The notes beneath the pieces were generated by a model, which saw only the letters and a list, made by a program, of their open reading frames with translations, made no database searches and had not been told where the DNA came from. DNA of 64,000 bases, taken from positions 1-64,000 of the forward strand of contig JAPFBL010000376.1 in NCBI GenBank assembly GCA_026182355.1, read 5' to 3'. This document shows positions 1-10,976 of this stretch, piece by piece. The position numbers and the translations under genes are program-made. The stretch's first letter is position 1; each line of letters starts with the position of its first letter. Source of the stretch: Hermatobates lingyangjiaoensis. Its lineage: Eukaryota > Arthropoda > Insecta > Hemiptera > Hermatobatidae.

Positions 1-3000
1 TTAAATACTCAAAAACTGCTGTAGCAGATATTGTGACAGCAATATTGTAATCAAAAACTGCTATACTAGATATTGTGACAGCAATATTGTAATCAAAAAC
101 TGCTATACTAGATATTGTGACAGCAATATTGTAATCAAAAACTGCTATACTAGATATTGTGACAGCAATATTGTAATCGATAACTGCTATACTAGATATT
201 GTGACAGCAATATTGTAATCAAAAAACTGCTATACTAGATATTGTGACAGCAATATTGTAATCGAAAACTGCTATACTAGATATTGTGACAGCAATATTG
301 TAATCGAAAACTGCTATACTAGATATTGTGACAGCAATATTGTAATCGAAAACTGCTATAACTAGGTATTGTGACAGCAATATTGTAATCAAAAATGCTA
401 TACTAGATATTGTGACAGCAATATTGTAATCAAAAACTGCTATACTAGATATTGTGACAGCAATATTGTAATCGAAAACTCCTATACTAGATATTGTGAC
501 AACAATATTGTAATCAAAAACTGCTATACTAGATATTGTGACAGCAATATTGTAATCAAAAACTGCTATACTAGATATTGTGACAGCAATATTGTAATCA
601 AAAACTGCTATACTAGATATTGTGACAGCAATATTGTAATCGATAACTGCTATACTAGATATTGTGACAGCAATATTGTAATCAAAAACTGCTATACTAG
701 ATATTGTGACAGCAATATTGTAATCGAAAACTGCTATACTAGATATTGTGACAGCAATATTGTAATCGAAAACTGCTATACTAGATATTGTGACAGCAAT
801 ATTGTAATCGAAAACTGCTATACTAGGTATTGTGACAGCAATATTGTAATCAAAAACTGCTATACTAGATATTGTGACAGCAATATTGTAATCGAAAACT
901 GCTATACTAGATATTGTGACAGCAATATTGTAATCAAAAACTGCTATACTAGATATTGTGACAGCAATATTGTAATCGATAACTGCTATACTAGATATTG
1001 TGACAGCAATATTGTAATCAAAAACTGCTATACTAGATATTGTGACAGCAATATTGTAATCGAAAACTGCTATACTAGATATTGTGACAGCAATATTGTA
1101 ATCGAAAAACTGCTATTACTAGATATTGTGACAGCAATATTGTAATCGAAAACTGCTATACTAGGTATTGTGACAGCAATATTGTAATCAAAAACTGCTA
1201 TACTAGATATTGTGACAGCAATATTGTAATCAAAAACTGCTATACTAGATATTGTGACAGCAATATTGTAATCGAAAACTCCTATACTAGATATTGTGAC
1301 AACAATATTGTAATCAAAAATGCTATACTAGATATTGTGACAGCAATATTGTAATCAAAACTGCTATACTAGATATTGTGACAGCAATATTGTAATCAAA
1401 AACTGCTATACTAGATATTGTGACAGCAATATTGTAATCGATAACTGCTATACTAGATATTGTGACAGCAATATTGTAAATCAAAAACTGCTATACTAGA
1501 TATTGTGACAGCAATATTGTAATCGAAAACTGCTATTACTAGATATTGTGACAGCAATATTGTAATCGAAAACTGCTATACTAGATATTGTGACAGCAAT
1601 ATTGTAATCGAAAACTGCTATACTAGGTATTGTGACAGCAATATTGTAATCAAAAATTGCTATACTTAGATATTGTGACAGCAATATTGTAATCGAAAAC
1701 TGCTATACTAGATATTGTGACAGCAATATTGTAATCAAAAACTGCTATACTAGATATTGTGACGCAATATTGAAATCGGAAAACTGCTATACTAGTATTG
1801 TGACAGCAATATTGTAATCAAAAACTGCTATACTAGATATTGTGACAGCAATATTGTAATCGAAAACTGCTATACTAGATATTGTGACAGCAATATTGTA
1901 ATCAAAAACTGCTATACTAGATATTGTGACAGCAATATTGTAATCGAAAACTCCTATACTAGATATTGTGACAACAATATTGTAATCAAAAACTGCTATA
2001 CTAGATATTGTGACAGCAATATTGTAATCAAAAACTGCTATACTAGATATTGTGACAGCAATATTGTAATCAAAAATGTATACTAAATATTGTGACAGCA
2101 ATATTGTAATCGAAAAATGCTATAGTAGATATTGTGACAGCAATTTTGTAATCAAAAACTGCTATACTAGATATTGTGACAGCAATTTTGTAATCAAATG
2201 CTATACTAGATATTTGACAGCAATATTGTAATCAAAAACTGCTATACTAGATATTGTGACAGCAATATTGTAATCAAAATGCTAACTAGATATTGTGACA
2301 GCCATATTGTAAACGATAACTGCTATACTAGATATTGTGACGCAATATTGTAATCAAAAACTGCTATACTAGATATTGTGACAGCAATTTGTAATCGAAA
2401 ATGCTATACTAGATATGTGACAGCAATTTGTAATCGAAACTGCTATACTAGATTTGTGACAGCAATATTGTAATCGAAAATGCTTATACTAGGTATTGTG
2501 ACAGCAATATTGTAATCAAAACTGCTATACTAGATATTGTGACAGCAATATTGTAATCGAAAACTGCTATAACTAGATATTGTGACAGCAATATTGTAAT
2601 CAAAAACTGCTATACTAGATATTGTGACAGCAATATTGAAATCGAAAAACTGCTATACTAGATATTGTGACAGCAATATTTGTAATCGAAAAACTGCTAT
2701 ACTAAATATTGTGACAGCAATATTGTAATCGAAAACTGCTATACTAGATATTGTGACAGCAATATTGTAATCAAAAACTACTATACTAGATATTGTGACA
2801 GCAATATTGTAATCAAAAACTGCTATACTAGATATTGTGACAGCAATATTGTAATCAAAAACTGCTATACTAGATATTGTGACAGCAATATTGTAATCAA
2901 AAACTGCTATACTAGATATTGTGACAGCAGTATTGTAATCAAAAACTGCTATACTAGATATTGTGACAGCAATATTGTAATCAAAAACTGCTATACTAGA

Positions 3001-3062
3001 TATTGTGACAGCAATATTGTAATCAAAAACTGCTATACTAGATATTGTAACAGCAATATTGT
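1..3062. repeat. 42-bp satellite array with higher-order structure
   Basis: About 73 head-to-tail copies of a 42-bp unit (consensus contains CTGCTATACTAGATATTG then TGACAGCAATATTGTAATC). Each unit has a 6-bp inverted repeat, ATATTG/CAATAT, around TGACAG. Variant monomers recur at fixed spacing: CGATAACTGC at 178, 641, 977 and 1439, and a CCTATACTAG/GACAACAAT monomer at 481, 1281 and 1953. Copies between about 2080 and 2480 carry many small deletions. The array starts before the window and stops at about 3062. Long reverse-strand frames exist only because 42 is a multiple of 3. Confidence 0.97.
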
Positions 3063-3644
3063 ATTTTCTTATTGAATACTTTATCAGCAGAAAAATCGGT
3101 TTGGATGAACTAGGAGAAACCTTTACGCAGAGTTTTCCTTAAAATCATACTAACAACAAATTCAATTCCTACATATTTAACATAATTATCAATTAATAAA
3201 TATCATTTTTTGGACATAAAGTTCACTTAAATTTCAACTGACGGTCAGGTGATTATAAAAATGTAAATAAGAAATAAAAAAAAACGCAGACGTAAACTCC
3301 CTTCAATTCAACATTCCTTAACTGTGCAATCTGTTATAGTGTGGTATTTCCTCATATTGGGGAAAGTATTTTTGTTTGTAAACTTAATACTTTCTTCAAT
3401 ATGACTTTAATATTCCGATCGAAAGGCAAACCAAGACTTCAAGAATCTTTAATTCAAAGGCAAGACTTTCAATATTAAAGTTAGATGTGTTTACTTTTCT
3501 TTTTGTTTTTCAATGTATTTATCGTGATATTAATTAATTTTCAATGCTGATAATTTCATTCCTTGATTTGAAATCTAAACAAATTTATAGCATTTATTTT
3601 AGAGTATATCAAGAAATGTAAATATAGATTTATAGATTAATCTT
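3063..3644. other. AT-rich unique sequence
   Basis: No coding frame, RNA gene or recognisable repeat is seen between the satellite and the first foldback. Confidence 0.6.
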
Positions 3645-3865
3645 AGAATTAGTAGTAATAATGTCCTTCATACCTCGTAAAGTCTCTGGAGAGCTCGACC
3701 GGTTTCGGATACGTCTGGTTCCCAACTTTAAGAGCAACTAACTATTTCTGGTAACTATTGGTCTATCTCTTTCTTCTTGAAGATGGGAACCAGAGGGATC
3801 CGAAAACGGTCGAGCTCTTCAAAGACTTTACGAGGTATGACGGACATTATTACTACTAATTCTAA
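3645..3865. mobile_element. D-family PLE terminal foldback
   Basis: Inverted repeat with arms at about 3645-3735 and 3785-3865. It carries the D-family termini: a CGACCGGTTTCGG block on the left, and on the right TTGAAGA, T, a GG..CC stem and GAAAACGGTC. The outer edge reads CATACCTCG / CGAGGTATG as in the copies at 28060, 29117 and 63600. The arms have diverged, so this is an old copy. Confidence 0.75.
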
Positions 3866-4488
3866 TATTACTAACCTCAGTGTAACTAACCCAATAACTA
3901 CTCGTATATTTATGCTTTAATCGTTAAATAATCATAATTTTTTTTCAAATGATAGTTATGTAGCGAATTATACAATTTTTTCAGAACAAACGTTATTCAA
4001 ATATAGTAGGTAGTGAATAAATGAGTTTCCCTTGTCAAACTTGCAATTGAGTAGATGAAATTGTGAGAGCATTTGTTGTCAAAGCTTTAGATTTATAATT
4101 TGTTTGTCTTTCGAAATAATGTACTTCAATCTAGAATCATATATGCTGTTCCATTTAAAAGTTAATCTTCTTAAATAATAATGAGCAATCTTCTGTATAC
4201 CTTTATTTCACATAAAGTGAGGCACTAATTGATGGAACGCCTCCAAAGATGAAAGTTACTTTCTGCAACCTGAAACATAATATTTCTCTGTATTATTATA
4301 CCAAAAATATACCATTCATTACACCATACATTTGGTATAAATCATAAATAAACACTGTTGGATCAGCCCTACAAGCTTTCTAATGCCATTCCTACTCTTT
4401 GGCATTACTCAATGTCGATTGCAGTTTTTCTTCAAAATTTTTCTCTCTATAAATTCAGTTTTAATTTCTAATATATTTTCATTATTTT
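3866..4488. other. AT-rich unique sequence
   Basis: No supported feature. Confidence 0.5.
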
Positions 4489-4910
4489 CTCATTCTGAGG
4501 TAAAATGGATAAACTAACAAAAGTCTCAACACAAATGAAGTTTTGTTCAACGCGTTTCAAACACTTTGTGTTCATCATCAGGAAGACACCAAGGATGTGG
4601 TACTGACGGGTTGGTCCAGTGAATACAACTCACTTGTCCATTTTATTTATCCATTTTATCTCCATTTTTAAAGCTCTCTTGACTTTATAAAGTCTAAAAT
4701 GCTGTATAATTAAAAAAAAAAAGAAATATCTTACCTCATAAATTATTAGGTAAGTTTCTGTTTTCAAGTATTTTGATGCAAATAACAACCCGTCAGTACC
4801 ACATCCTTGGTGTCTTCCTGATGACGAACACAAAGTGTTTGAAACGCGTTGAATCAAACTTCATTTGTGTGGAGACTTTTGTTAGTTTATCCATTTTACC
4901 TCAGAATGAG
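4489..4910. mobile_element. C-family PLE terminal foldback
   Basis: Arms 4489-4614 and 4786-4910 are near-perfect reverse complements, with a ~170-bp spacer. Both arms end in the sequence reading CTCATTCTGAGGTAAAATGG, and both hold the C-family hammerhead with ACGCGT stem III. The same element recurs at 54425-54738 with a shorter spacer. Confidence 0.85.
4815..4853 (+). ncRNA. Hammerhead-like motif, C family
   Basis: CTGATGA at 4818-4824, extra C, stem II AACAC/GTGTT with AAA loop, GAA, palindromic ACGCGT, then T and GAA. The final GAA pairs with TTC just before the box (stem I, 3 bp). The opposite arm carries the mirrored motif on the minus strand at 4546-4585. Confidence 0.7.
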
Positions 4911-5460
4911 TAAATACCACACAAATACGGATTGCACAACTAATGATTCATTATTTTCTGTTTTTTTATTCCTTTATTTATATATAATTAATTATTAATA
5001 AGTTTCCCTTTATTCTTCCTGAGTGTGTTTGCAGTACACAGCACTGTCGATGAGAACAAGATTTTTGAATTCATGTAGTTTTTTCCCTAATTGTTTTAAC
5101 TTTGCAATTTATAAATATATATGACAATATTTTACGGTAAACACGTAAAATAAAAACTAACAGCTAAATCACCGTGAGATATTCAACCACTCTCTATTTA
5201 TATACATAGGCTTCAATTATTATATAAATCAAACTCAAAAAGAAAAAGACTGCAAAAACTTACTTGGATATTTCAACGAATATGTAATTCATATAAGAAG
5301 CGAAATTACCCTAATGAATCTCTTCACCATAGTTGCAGTACTGCCAACATACTCAGGGAGAGGAAGGACCAAAAAATAAAGTAACTAAATAATAAAATTG
5401 AATAATATGAATAGAACAACTAAAATTAAATCAACAAAGCAAGAAAAATATAATAAAAAA
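4911..5460. other. AT-rich sequence without a supported gene
   Basis: The first ~30 bp continue the C-family terminus (a CACACAAATACGGATTGC stretch). The rest shows nothing recognisable. Confidence 0.5.
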
Positions 5461-5705
5461 TCCGGAATAGCCTACACTCAACTTTGCTATAAGCAAACAT
5501 AATATCGTACTTCATGGGTATATAAAATATAATATTCCTTTTAGGTATAATATAAATGTCAAAAGTGGGGATGTTTATTAGTTATTCACTCAAGGAGGTA
5601 GTACAGACAGTGACTTATCCACTTATTAATATATATGATTATTTTTGTATATCATACCACTGATGCATATAATATCATTAGTATAACTACAGCAGTATTA
5701 ACATT
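5461..5705 (+). mobile_element. Partial, diverged copy of the giant foldback element arm
   Basis: Matches the outer 250 bp of the left arm at 11540-11790 in the same order: GCCTACACTC, the CTTTGCTATAAGCAAA block (CTTTACTATAAGTAA there), TATATAAAA, GAGGTAGTACAGA, and TTAGTATAACTACAGCAGTA. It shows that the 11536-15309 element is a dispersed family. Confidence 0.75.
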
Positions 5706-5749
5706 TAGACTTATAATTTGTTTGTTTTTCGAAATAATGTACTTATTCA

Positions 5750-5868
5750 TTATCTCTGAACCAGTGCGCTTAGTTCCCTCTCTTATCTTTCCTGAAGACG
5801 GTTCAAACAAAAAATTAGAGACTGTAAGTGTGTTCTTTTGATTTTTCTATGTTTCTTTTTCTATATTG

Positions 5869-5870
<2 letters not shown>
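5750..5870 (+). mobile_element. G-family PLE terminus, single arm
   Basis: Contains CCAGTGCGCTTAG, CTGAAGA, GGTTC, then TTAGAGACTGTAAGTG and TTGAACTATATA, as in the right arm of 7812-8034. The GAAA box is altered (ACAAA). It ends in the (TA)n tract at about 5870-5905. Confidence 0.7.
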
Positions 5871-5904
<34 letters not shown>

Positions 5905-5912
<8 letters not shown>

Positions 5913-6150
5913 TTAAAACGAAGGAAACACACAGAAAGCCACAGACATAACTCATATCGATATTTCGACCATCGTCGTCATCAGGAGGTGTGAAGAGCGA
6001 AGAGCGAAGAGTCCCGCAGGAAGGCAGGGCGGTGACTGCGGGACTCTTTGCTCTTCACACCTCCTGATGACGACGATGGTCGAAATATCATTATGAGTTA
6101 TGTCTGTGTCTTTCTGTGTCTTTCCTTCGTTTTGAATTTATTTTATTTAA
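5905..6150. mobile_element. PLE 3'-terminal foldback with two hammerheads
   Basis: Arms about 5905-6019 and 6035-6150 with a 15-bp spacer. They are flanked by (TA)n tracts at 5870-5905 and 6180-6222. The outer part matches the last ~60 bp of PLE 3' modules (a TGTCTTTCTGTGT stretch). Confidence 0.85.
6060..6096 (+). ncRNA. Hammerhead-like motif
   Basis: CTGATGA at 6064-6070, extra C, stem II GAC-GATG-GTC, then GAAATATC (stem III ATAT, C at the cleavage position). The mirrored copy lies on the minus strand at 5955-5995. Confidence 0.65.
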
Positions 6151-6176
6151 AAAAGTCCGCTGGACTGTTTCTTTTA

Positions 6177-6221
<45 letters not shown>

Positions 6222-6223
6222 AT

Positions 6224-6475
6224 TTGTGTACAAAGGCAGCAGGTCTTCCTTAAGCATATGTTATTAAATAAGCAGCAGCTTCTGCATTGACCAGTTTCTT
6301 GTTGACACTCTCTAGTTTTCGTATCACTTTGCGGTGAGACTCTGGTAGCTTCCAAAGAAGGTTAGCAAAACTTTGCTAACCTTCTTTGGAAGCTACCAGA
6401 GTCTCACCGCAAAGTGATACGAAAATAGAGAGTGTCAACAAGAAACTGGTCAATGCAGAAGCTGCTGCTTATTTT
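6224..6475. pseudogene. PLE N-terminal ORF module in a spacerless palindrome
   Basis: Arms 6266-6369 and 6372-6475 meet with a 2-bp spacer. Read on the minus strand, the left arm keeps an open frame with VIRKLESVNKKLVNAEAA, homologous to the modules at 8528 and 47044. It continues past the arm into CLK-, then, after a 1-bp loss, DLLPLYTN, and merges into (TA)n at 6180-6222. The right arm has a frameshift before KIESVNKKLVNAEAA. The opposite edge lies in (TA)n at 6480-6522. No activity is expected. Confidence 0.75.
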
Positions 6476-6478
6476 ATA

Positions 6479-6522
<44 letters not shown>

Positions 6523-7277
6523 CCATGTTCTTTGTTTCAATAATTTCATTATGTATTTCCGCCTTCTCAGTTTTTCAAATAATTAATCTTAGCTTTTTCA
6601 ATAAATCTTCATTAAAAAGTAAAGTTACATTTCATTTCTCAACAGTATAAAATATTAAATATTTCTTGTAAAGAAGGTTTTATTATTTATAAATAAAGAT
6701 GAATATTATTGTAACTTCTCTCTGTAAAGAAAACTGTACTATATTAACCAGGGAACAGAAAGCCTTTGATTATAGTCGACCTCTATGCCATGTGACGTCA
6801 GTCATAACATGCCCGCATTTCCCATTCATTTATGTTCACATACTTTTTCCAGCTGAAGACGAGAATAAATGTTCTGTATTGATATAATTCAATAAGATTA
6901 CATCAAAATAATATTATTATTTAATAATGCACACTATAATTTAACTATTAATAATAAATTCATCATGAAGTAAGATTTATTTTTACATAAAGTTATTATT
7001 TAAAACTTTCATTTTCCTGTTTTATTGATTCTTATATTACTGTTTTAATTATTTAATTATTCAAAATGGTATGACTATGTCGATTCTCTGCAAAATTCGA
7101 TTGAAACATAACACTCGTTATAGGTGGAGGGGGATGCCAGACACCCATTGGAGGAAGGCATTTTTCTAGACAGAAAAATATGAGAATGTTACTTGTAAAA
7201 CTGTTTTGAATAAATACTTGACTGAGCAATGTCTGTTATTCATTCAATCATACATATACCATATATATGGATTAATT
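6523..7277. other. AT-rich unique sequence
   Basis: Short open frames only, with no family resemblance. Confidence 0.5.
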
Positions 7278-7345
7278 TACCACAATGAAACAAATTTGGA
7301 AACAATGTTCTAAGGCCTTAGAGCATTGTTTCCAAATCTATTACA
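7278..7345. repeat. B-family hairpin remnant
   Basis: Perfect ~22-bp arms around TCTAAGGCCTTAGA. The centre is the AGGCCT stem III of the B family; the ribozyme core itself is gone. Confidence 0.6.
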
Positions 7346-7390
7346 TCAAGTGTTATTTTGATTATGATTCATATATATATATATATATAC

Positions 7391-7735
7391 AGAGCTTCCA
7401 AAGAGGCATTCATATGCCTCCTTGGGGCTCGCTCTCCTCCTGGTCTTAACCTGTACCGATAATTTTTTTTTTTGCATTCTTATTATTTATTGTCTTCATT
7501 ATTATTTCGTATTATATAGTTTTTATCTTGTTTTATAAAAAAATATTGGAGGGATTTCTATTTTTCCTCTCTCCGCTGAAGGGCAGCATTGCGGTGGTTC
7601 CACTAGTTACTCTGGAAGCCAGTAGCAGTTTGCTTCTCAACGCGAGTACTTCGCACTTCTTCCCGATGACGACGGATGTCAAAATATCGAAGTGAGTTCT
7701 GTAGTGTCTTTCTGTGTTCTTTTCTATGTGTTAAA

Positions 7736-7737
<2 letters not shown>
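7391..7737 (+). pseudogene. PLE 3' module: GIY-YIG tail, 3'UTR, hammerhead
   Basis: Starts directly at the edge of a (TA)n tract (7371-7389). The open frame 7391-7462 encodes RASKEAFICLLGARS then PPGLNLYR and stop, the C-terminus of the GIY-YIG endonuclease seen more fully at 16442 and 37962. A ~190-bp 3'UTR follows, then a hammerhead-like motif, and the element ends in (TA)n at 7738-7770. A 5'-truncated insertion into a TA microsatellite fits the layout. Confidence 0.8.
7653..7698 (+). ncRNA. Hammerhead-like motif, degenerate core
   Basis: CCGATGA (C for T at the second position), extra C, GAC..GTC stem II, AAAATATC where GAAATATC is expected, then GAAGTG, which is complementary to CACTTC upstream (stem I). 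The changed core bases argue against cleavage. Confidence 0.5.
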
Positions 7738-7773
<36 letters not shown>

Positions 7774-7811
7774 TTTTTCGATGAAAATACGATCCGAAAT
7801 GGACAAATACA

Positions 7812-8034
7812 GTTCAATGTACATAAAGAAACATAGAGAAATTAAAAACACACACTTACAGTCTCTAATTTTTGGTTGAACCGTCTTCAGGAGAGATAAG
7901 AGAGGGAAACCAACCGTCTCTGTACCAGTGCGCTTGGTTTCCCTCTCTTATCTCTCCTGAAGATGGTTCAACCGAAATTAGAGACTGTAAGTGTGTGTTT
8001 TTAATTTCTCTATGTTTCTTTATGTCCATTGAAC
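7812..8034. mobile_element. G-family PLE terminal foldback
   Basis: Arms 7812-7913 and 7934-8034 with a 20-bp spacer. The arms include CAGTCTCTAATTTTTGG / TTAGAGACTG and GTTCAATGTACATAAAG. A (TA)n tract lies to the left (7738-7770) and TATATATG repeats to the right. Confidence 0.85.
7950..7986 (+). ncRNA. Hammerhead-like motif, G family
   Basis: CTGAAGA at 7957-7963, extra T, stem II GGT-TCA-ACC, GAAATTA, then GAGA pairing with TCTC before the box. Stem III is reduced to about one A-T pair. The mirror copy is at 7858-7900 on the minus strand. Confidence 0.6.
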
Positions 8035-8058
8035 TATATATATGTATATGTATATGTA

Positions 8059-8426
8059 TTCTAACTATATCTTCCCTATTAATTCTTACTTTCATTCAAC
8101 TCTCTTATTTTAATACCTTTTCTTGTCCTTTATTAATTTTTATCCTTCATTTATTTTAATCTCTATTAATCTATGTAATACCTATTAATCTATTTATACT
8201 ATTGACCTTTCAACTCTTTTATCATTATCTTTATTGTACTTTTCTTTATTTCTAACTATACATTCCCTATTAATTCTTACTTTCATTCAACTCTCTTATT
8301 TTAATACATTTTCTTGTCCTTTATTAATCTTTCATCCTTCATTTATTTTAATATTCTTAATCTATTTATTACCTATTAATCTAGTTATACTGTTGACCTT
8401 TCAACTCTTTTATTCTAACCGCTTTG
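8059..8426 (+). repeat. 191-bp direct repeat in PLE 5' leader
   Basis: Two tandem copies begin at about 8060 and 8251 (CTAACTATA..TTCCCTATTAATTC, a CATTCAACTCTC stretch, TTTATTACC, TTGACCTTTCAACTC). They lie just upstream of the PLE start codon at 8528, so they look like a duplicated 5' terminal segment. Confidence 0.75.
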
Positions 8427-8527
8427 TTTCTTGTTCTTTATTGACCTTTTATCTTCTCTTTATATTAATCTTTACTAATCCTTTTAAACTATTAAGACCA
8501 TTGACTATCTCATCGATTTTATTTAAC

Positions 8528-8703
8528 ATGTCACTTGGCCAACTCCCTTTCCAGTTGAATCCTGTTAACAGGAGGTTAGTTCGTAGGATCGAATCTCTCA
8601 GTCTTAAGATCGTGATTGCCGAGAATGCAGTTAATTTTGATAACACCTGTTTAAAAGAAGATCTGCTGCCTATTTATACCAATATATATATATATATATA
8701 TAT
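8528..8703 (+). pseudogene. PLE ORF N-terminus ending in (TA)n
   Basis: Open from ATG 8528. It begins MSLGQLPFQLNPVNRRLVRR and continues with AENAVNFDNTCLKEDLLP then IYTNIYIYI. The final residues are already the (TA)n tract (8683-8703). The 47044 module starts with the same MSLGQL and shares the AExAVxF block. This is the first ~50 residues of a PLE polyprotein upstream of the RT; the rest is absent. Confidence 0.75.
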
Positions 8704-8776
8704 CAAAAAAGAAGCGGTGCGTTAAGACTAAATATTAAACTATTACAGGAAAAAAATACATAGAAACAACACACAA

Positions 8777-8830
8777 CCCACTTCAATATTCTGACCTCGT
8801 CGTCATCAAGAGAAGGAAAAGAAAAAGATG
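8777..8830 (-). mobile_element. PLE 3' terminus with hammerhead-like motif
   Basis: On the minus strand: TTGATGA, extra C, GAC-GAG-GTC, A, GAATATTGAAGTG, then the usual terminal TTTCTATGT stretch. The GAAA box reads AGAATA, so the core is altered. This is a single arm, not a foldback. Confidence 0.6.
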
Positions 8831-9354
8831 AGTTCTGCTCAGCTGACAAACAGCGACTAACCATCGCTACGACATAGTCTTAACAAAGTTAGTTGTATGT
8901 TGTTTCAACATGTTCAAATGTAAAAACCTTCTTCAACAACAATCAGCATACATGAAATTGAATAGGCTACGGAGAACAATGTGAAATAAAGAATATACAA
9001 TAGATAAATAGAGAACAAACTGACCTGTCTTTGGCCAGAACTATTTAGCTGTAGCTGAACAAACACAGCAAAAAAGTAATATAAAAAACTTGATGTTAAA
9101 GAAGACAGAGATTATAGGAATCCGCTCTAATCACAAATAAGCCAGGTTAATGTTTCAAACTCCTTTCATGGATTTATTTAAATATATGAATTTAAATAAA
9201 TGTCAGATGAATGTGATAGATAGAATACTATCATTTGAGGAAGCATCTACATAAAATTGACATGTACTTAAAGGATCTGTTATCCATATAATGCAATAGG
9301 ACAGGTGAAACAGCAAATTATATTGTAACCAATATAACACAATTAACGCTTAAG
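8831..9354. other. AT-rich sequence without a supported gene
   Basis: Nothing recognised. Confidence 0.5.
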
Positions 9355-9540
9355 CTTCCATTAGTTGTGTAATCCGTAATTGTGTTGTATTTAATCATAC
9401 TGAGGTAACACGATAATTCAAATTCCTCACACAAAAAAGTTTTCTATTATTCAAACTACGCAGTTCAAGCACAAACACATGATGATAAACACGAATTGTT
9501 TGAAACGTGTAGTTTGAATAAAAAAAACTTCTTTTATTTA
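9355..9540 (+). mobile_element. Diverged C-family PLE terminus
   Basis: Contains AATCCGTAATTGTG, TACTGAGGTAA, then ATGATGA, AAACAC..TTGTTT, GAAACGTGT and TTTGAATAAAA in C-family order. The motif at about 9478-9516 lacks the leading C and its stem II is weakened. Confidence 0.6.
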
Positions 9541-10150
9541 GACTCTGTATTATTGTTTCACCCCTGCTTTAGCTCTCGTGAGAACAAATAACGATCTGGA
9601 TTTGAAACAATCTACAGAAACGACCAAATTCCCTTCGCAATTTTCTTAAAAAGACAGTTTTTATTAATAAGAGACAGGAAACATTAATTGGATGGTTTAA
9701 GTTTCCCTAGTGGTGTCAAACCTGGACTTTTACTCTTACTTTTAACTTAAAAAAATATATCTAACCTAATATTTACTTAAATACAAAATTATAAGTGAAT
9801 TAGTTTCAGTTTCCAATTAGAGGAATTTATGTATTTGTTTATATGTTGTTTTAAGTTATTTATTTTAAAATTGGGTTCCTACAATGAAATATTTCTGCAA
9901 TTAATTTATTTGGCTAAATAAGAGCTTGTGTGTGTTTGTAGGATAATGGACTGTATATTAGTGACACACATTAGAGTTTAAATTATCTGAGTTCATAATT
10001 TAGTCCAAAACTTTAATTCTCTATCAAACTGGCAAAGGTACATCTTAAACTTCTTAATGTCTTTGGAAAATTGAATTACCTGGTAAGTAAAACCTCCTGC
10101 AAGTGTCTTCTGAGTGAGTATGTGTGGTATATGTGTTATGTGCCTTGTTG
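9541..10150. other. AT-rich sequence without a supported gene
   Basis: Nothing recognised before the GT-rich tract. Confidence 0.5.
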
Positions 10151-10225
10151 AGGCTGTGTGTGAGTGTGTGAATGTGTGTGTGTGTGTGTGTGTGTTGTGT
10201 GTGAATGTGTGTGGTGTGTGTGTTG
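10151..10225. repeat. (TG)n microsatellite
   Basis: TG dinucleotides with occasional AA interruptions. A second (GT)n tract lies at 10938-10990. Confidence 0.95.
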
Positions 10226-10480
10226 GTGTCTGGTCTTTTTTTTGTTTTGTTTGGGGGTGGTAAAAAATTTTTTTTGAGTTTTTTTTTTTGTTTTGTTGTT
10301 TGGACCCCTTGATTGTTGTTTTAATTGTGGTTTTCAATTCGTTCCTGGGTAATTGGGTTTAAAAATTCCAAGCAATTGAGTCCCTTTTTAAAAATTCCGG
10401 CTTGATAAAAAGGCAAATTAAAATTTAAAAACGTGAAAACCAAACACCAATAAAAAGAGGCCAGGAAACTAGTGTTAATT
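10226..10480 (+). repeat. Degraded or noisy copy of the 11000-11165 SINE-flank sequence
   Basis: Follows a (TG)n tract as 10990-11165 does and shares, in order, a segment like AATTTAATAAACGTG, CCAACACC and AAAAGAGGCCAGG. The intervening bases are dominated by inflated T and G homopolymers. Confidence 0.5.
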
Positions 10481-10599
10481 CTTGCCTATAAAAAATGAAA
10501 ATCATCATATTGATTGGACAGGAGCTAAATTTATTACCTATGAAAAATCAATGTTGTTAAGAAATATTATTGAATCGTTCTCTAATTAAATTTAATAGA

Positions 10600-10935
10600 T
10601 CTAATATTATAAACATTAGTAACGGTCTCTTCAAACTTGATACTTTCGTCACGAGGGCAATAGCCTCTTCAAAGAGGGTTGACAGCTAGCGGATAGTTTT
10701 TTACTTTTTCTTACTGTACTCCTTTGTTTCCCCAAACATCCCTTTCTGGACATCAGTCCTTTCCTGTGCTTTCACCCTTTTAAAATACCACTCTTCCCTC
10801 CCACTCTTCTCAACTCCTCACCAGATGTTTTCTGCATCTAGTGTTCAGTTGGGTTTTTGACTCTGACGAAGACCGCTTGTTACGGTTGAAAGATCTTAGT
10901 CTTGTTTTCCCATTTCTTATTGTGGTTTGATCATT

Positions 10936-10940
<5 letters not shown>
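10600..10940 (+). mobile_element. A-family PLE terminal repeat, long form
   Basis: Long single-arm terminus. A tract including CTTTCTGGACATCAGTCC, TTTCACCCTTTTAAAATACC and CCAGATG..TGCATCTAGTG runs into the A-family hammerhead and ends at TTGTGGTTTGATCATTGA, directly before (GT)n. The same long form recurs at 47936-48170 and 57512-57705. Confidence 0.8.
10859..10901 (+). ncRNA. Hammerhead-like motif, A family
   Basis: GACT (stem I), CTGACGA at 10863-10869, extra A, stem II GACCG/CGGTT with a CTTGTTA loop, GAA, palindromic AGATCT (stem III), T at the cleavage position, then AGTC closing stem I. All three helices can form, stem III only between two molecules. This is the best-conserved family in the window. 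Confidence 0.8.

Positions 10941-10976
<36 letters not shown>

Noticed and set aside
1496..2101. Reverse-strand open frames of 62 and 104 residues in the satellite (YNIAVTISSIAVFD repeats)
   Set aside because: The 42-bp unit is 14 codons, so any stop-free frame stays open. Frequent indels break it, and no start context or flanking exon exists.
1..3062. Satellite monomer as a hammerhead-bearing satellite
   Set aside because: It has TCGAAAA but no CUGANGA box and no matching stem I, so the resemblance is superficial.
1..3062. CRISPR-like array
   Set aside because: Units are contiguous with no unique spacers, in a eukaryotic intron-bearing context.
6699..6887. 62-residue frame with ATG
   Set aside because: No homology, no splice partners, no repeat context; length is expected by chance.
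8234..8527. Leu/Ile/Phe-rich frame upstream of the PLE start at 8528
   Set aside because: It is T-rich leader with a 191-bp direct repeat; homology to other PLE starts begins only at MSLGQL.
9993..10337. 114-residue minus-strand frame rich in His-Thr
   Set aside because: It is the translation of a (TG)n tract and homopolymers.
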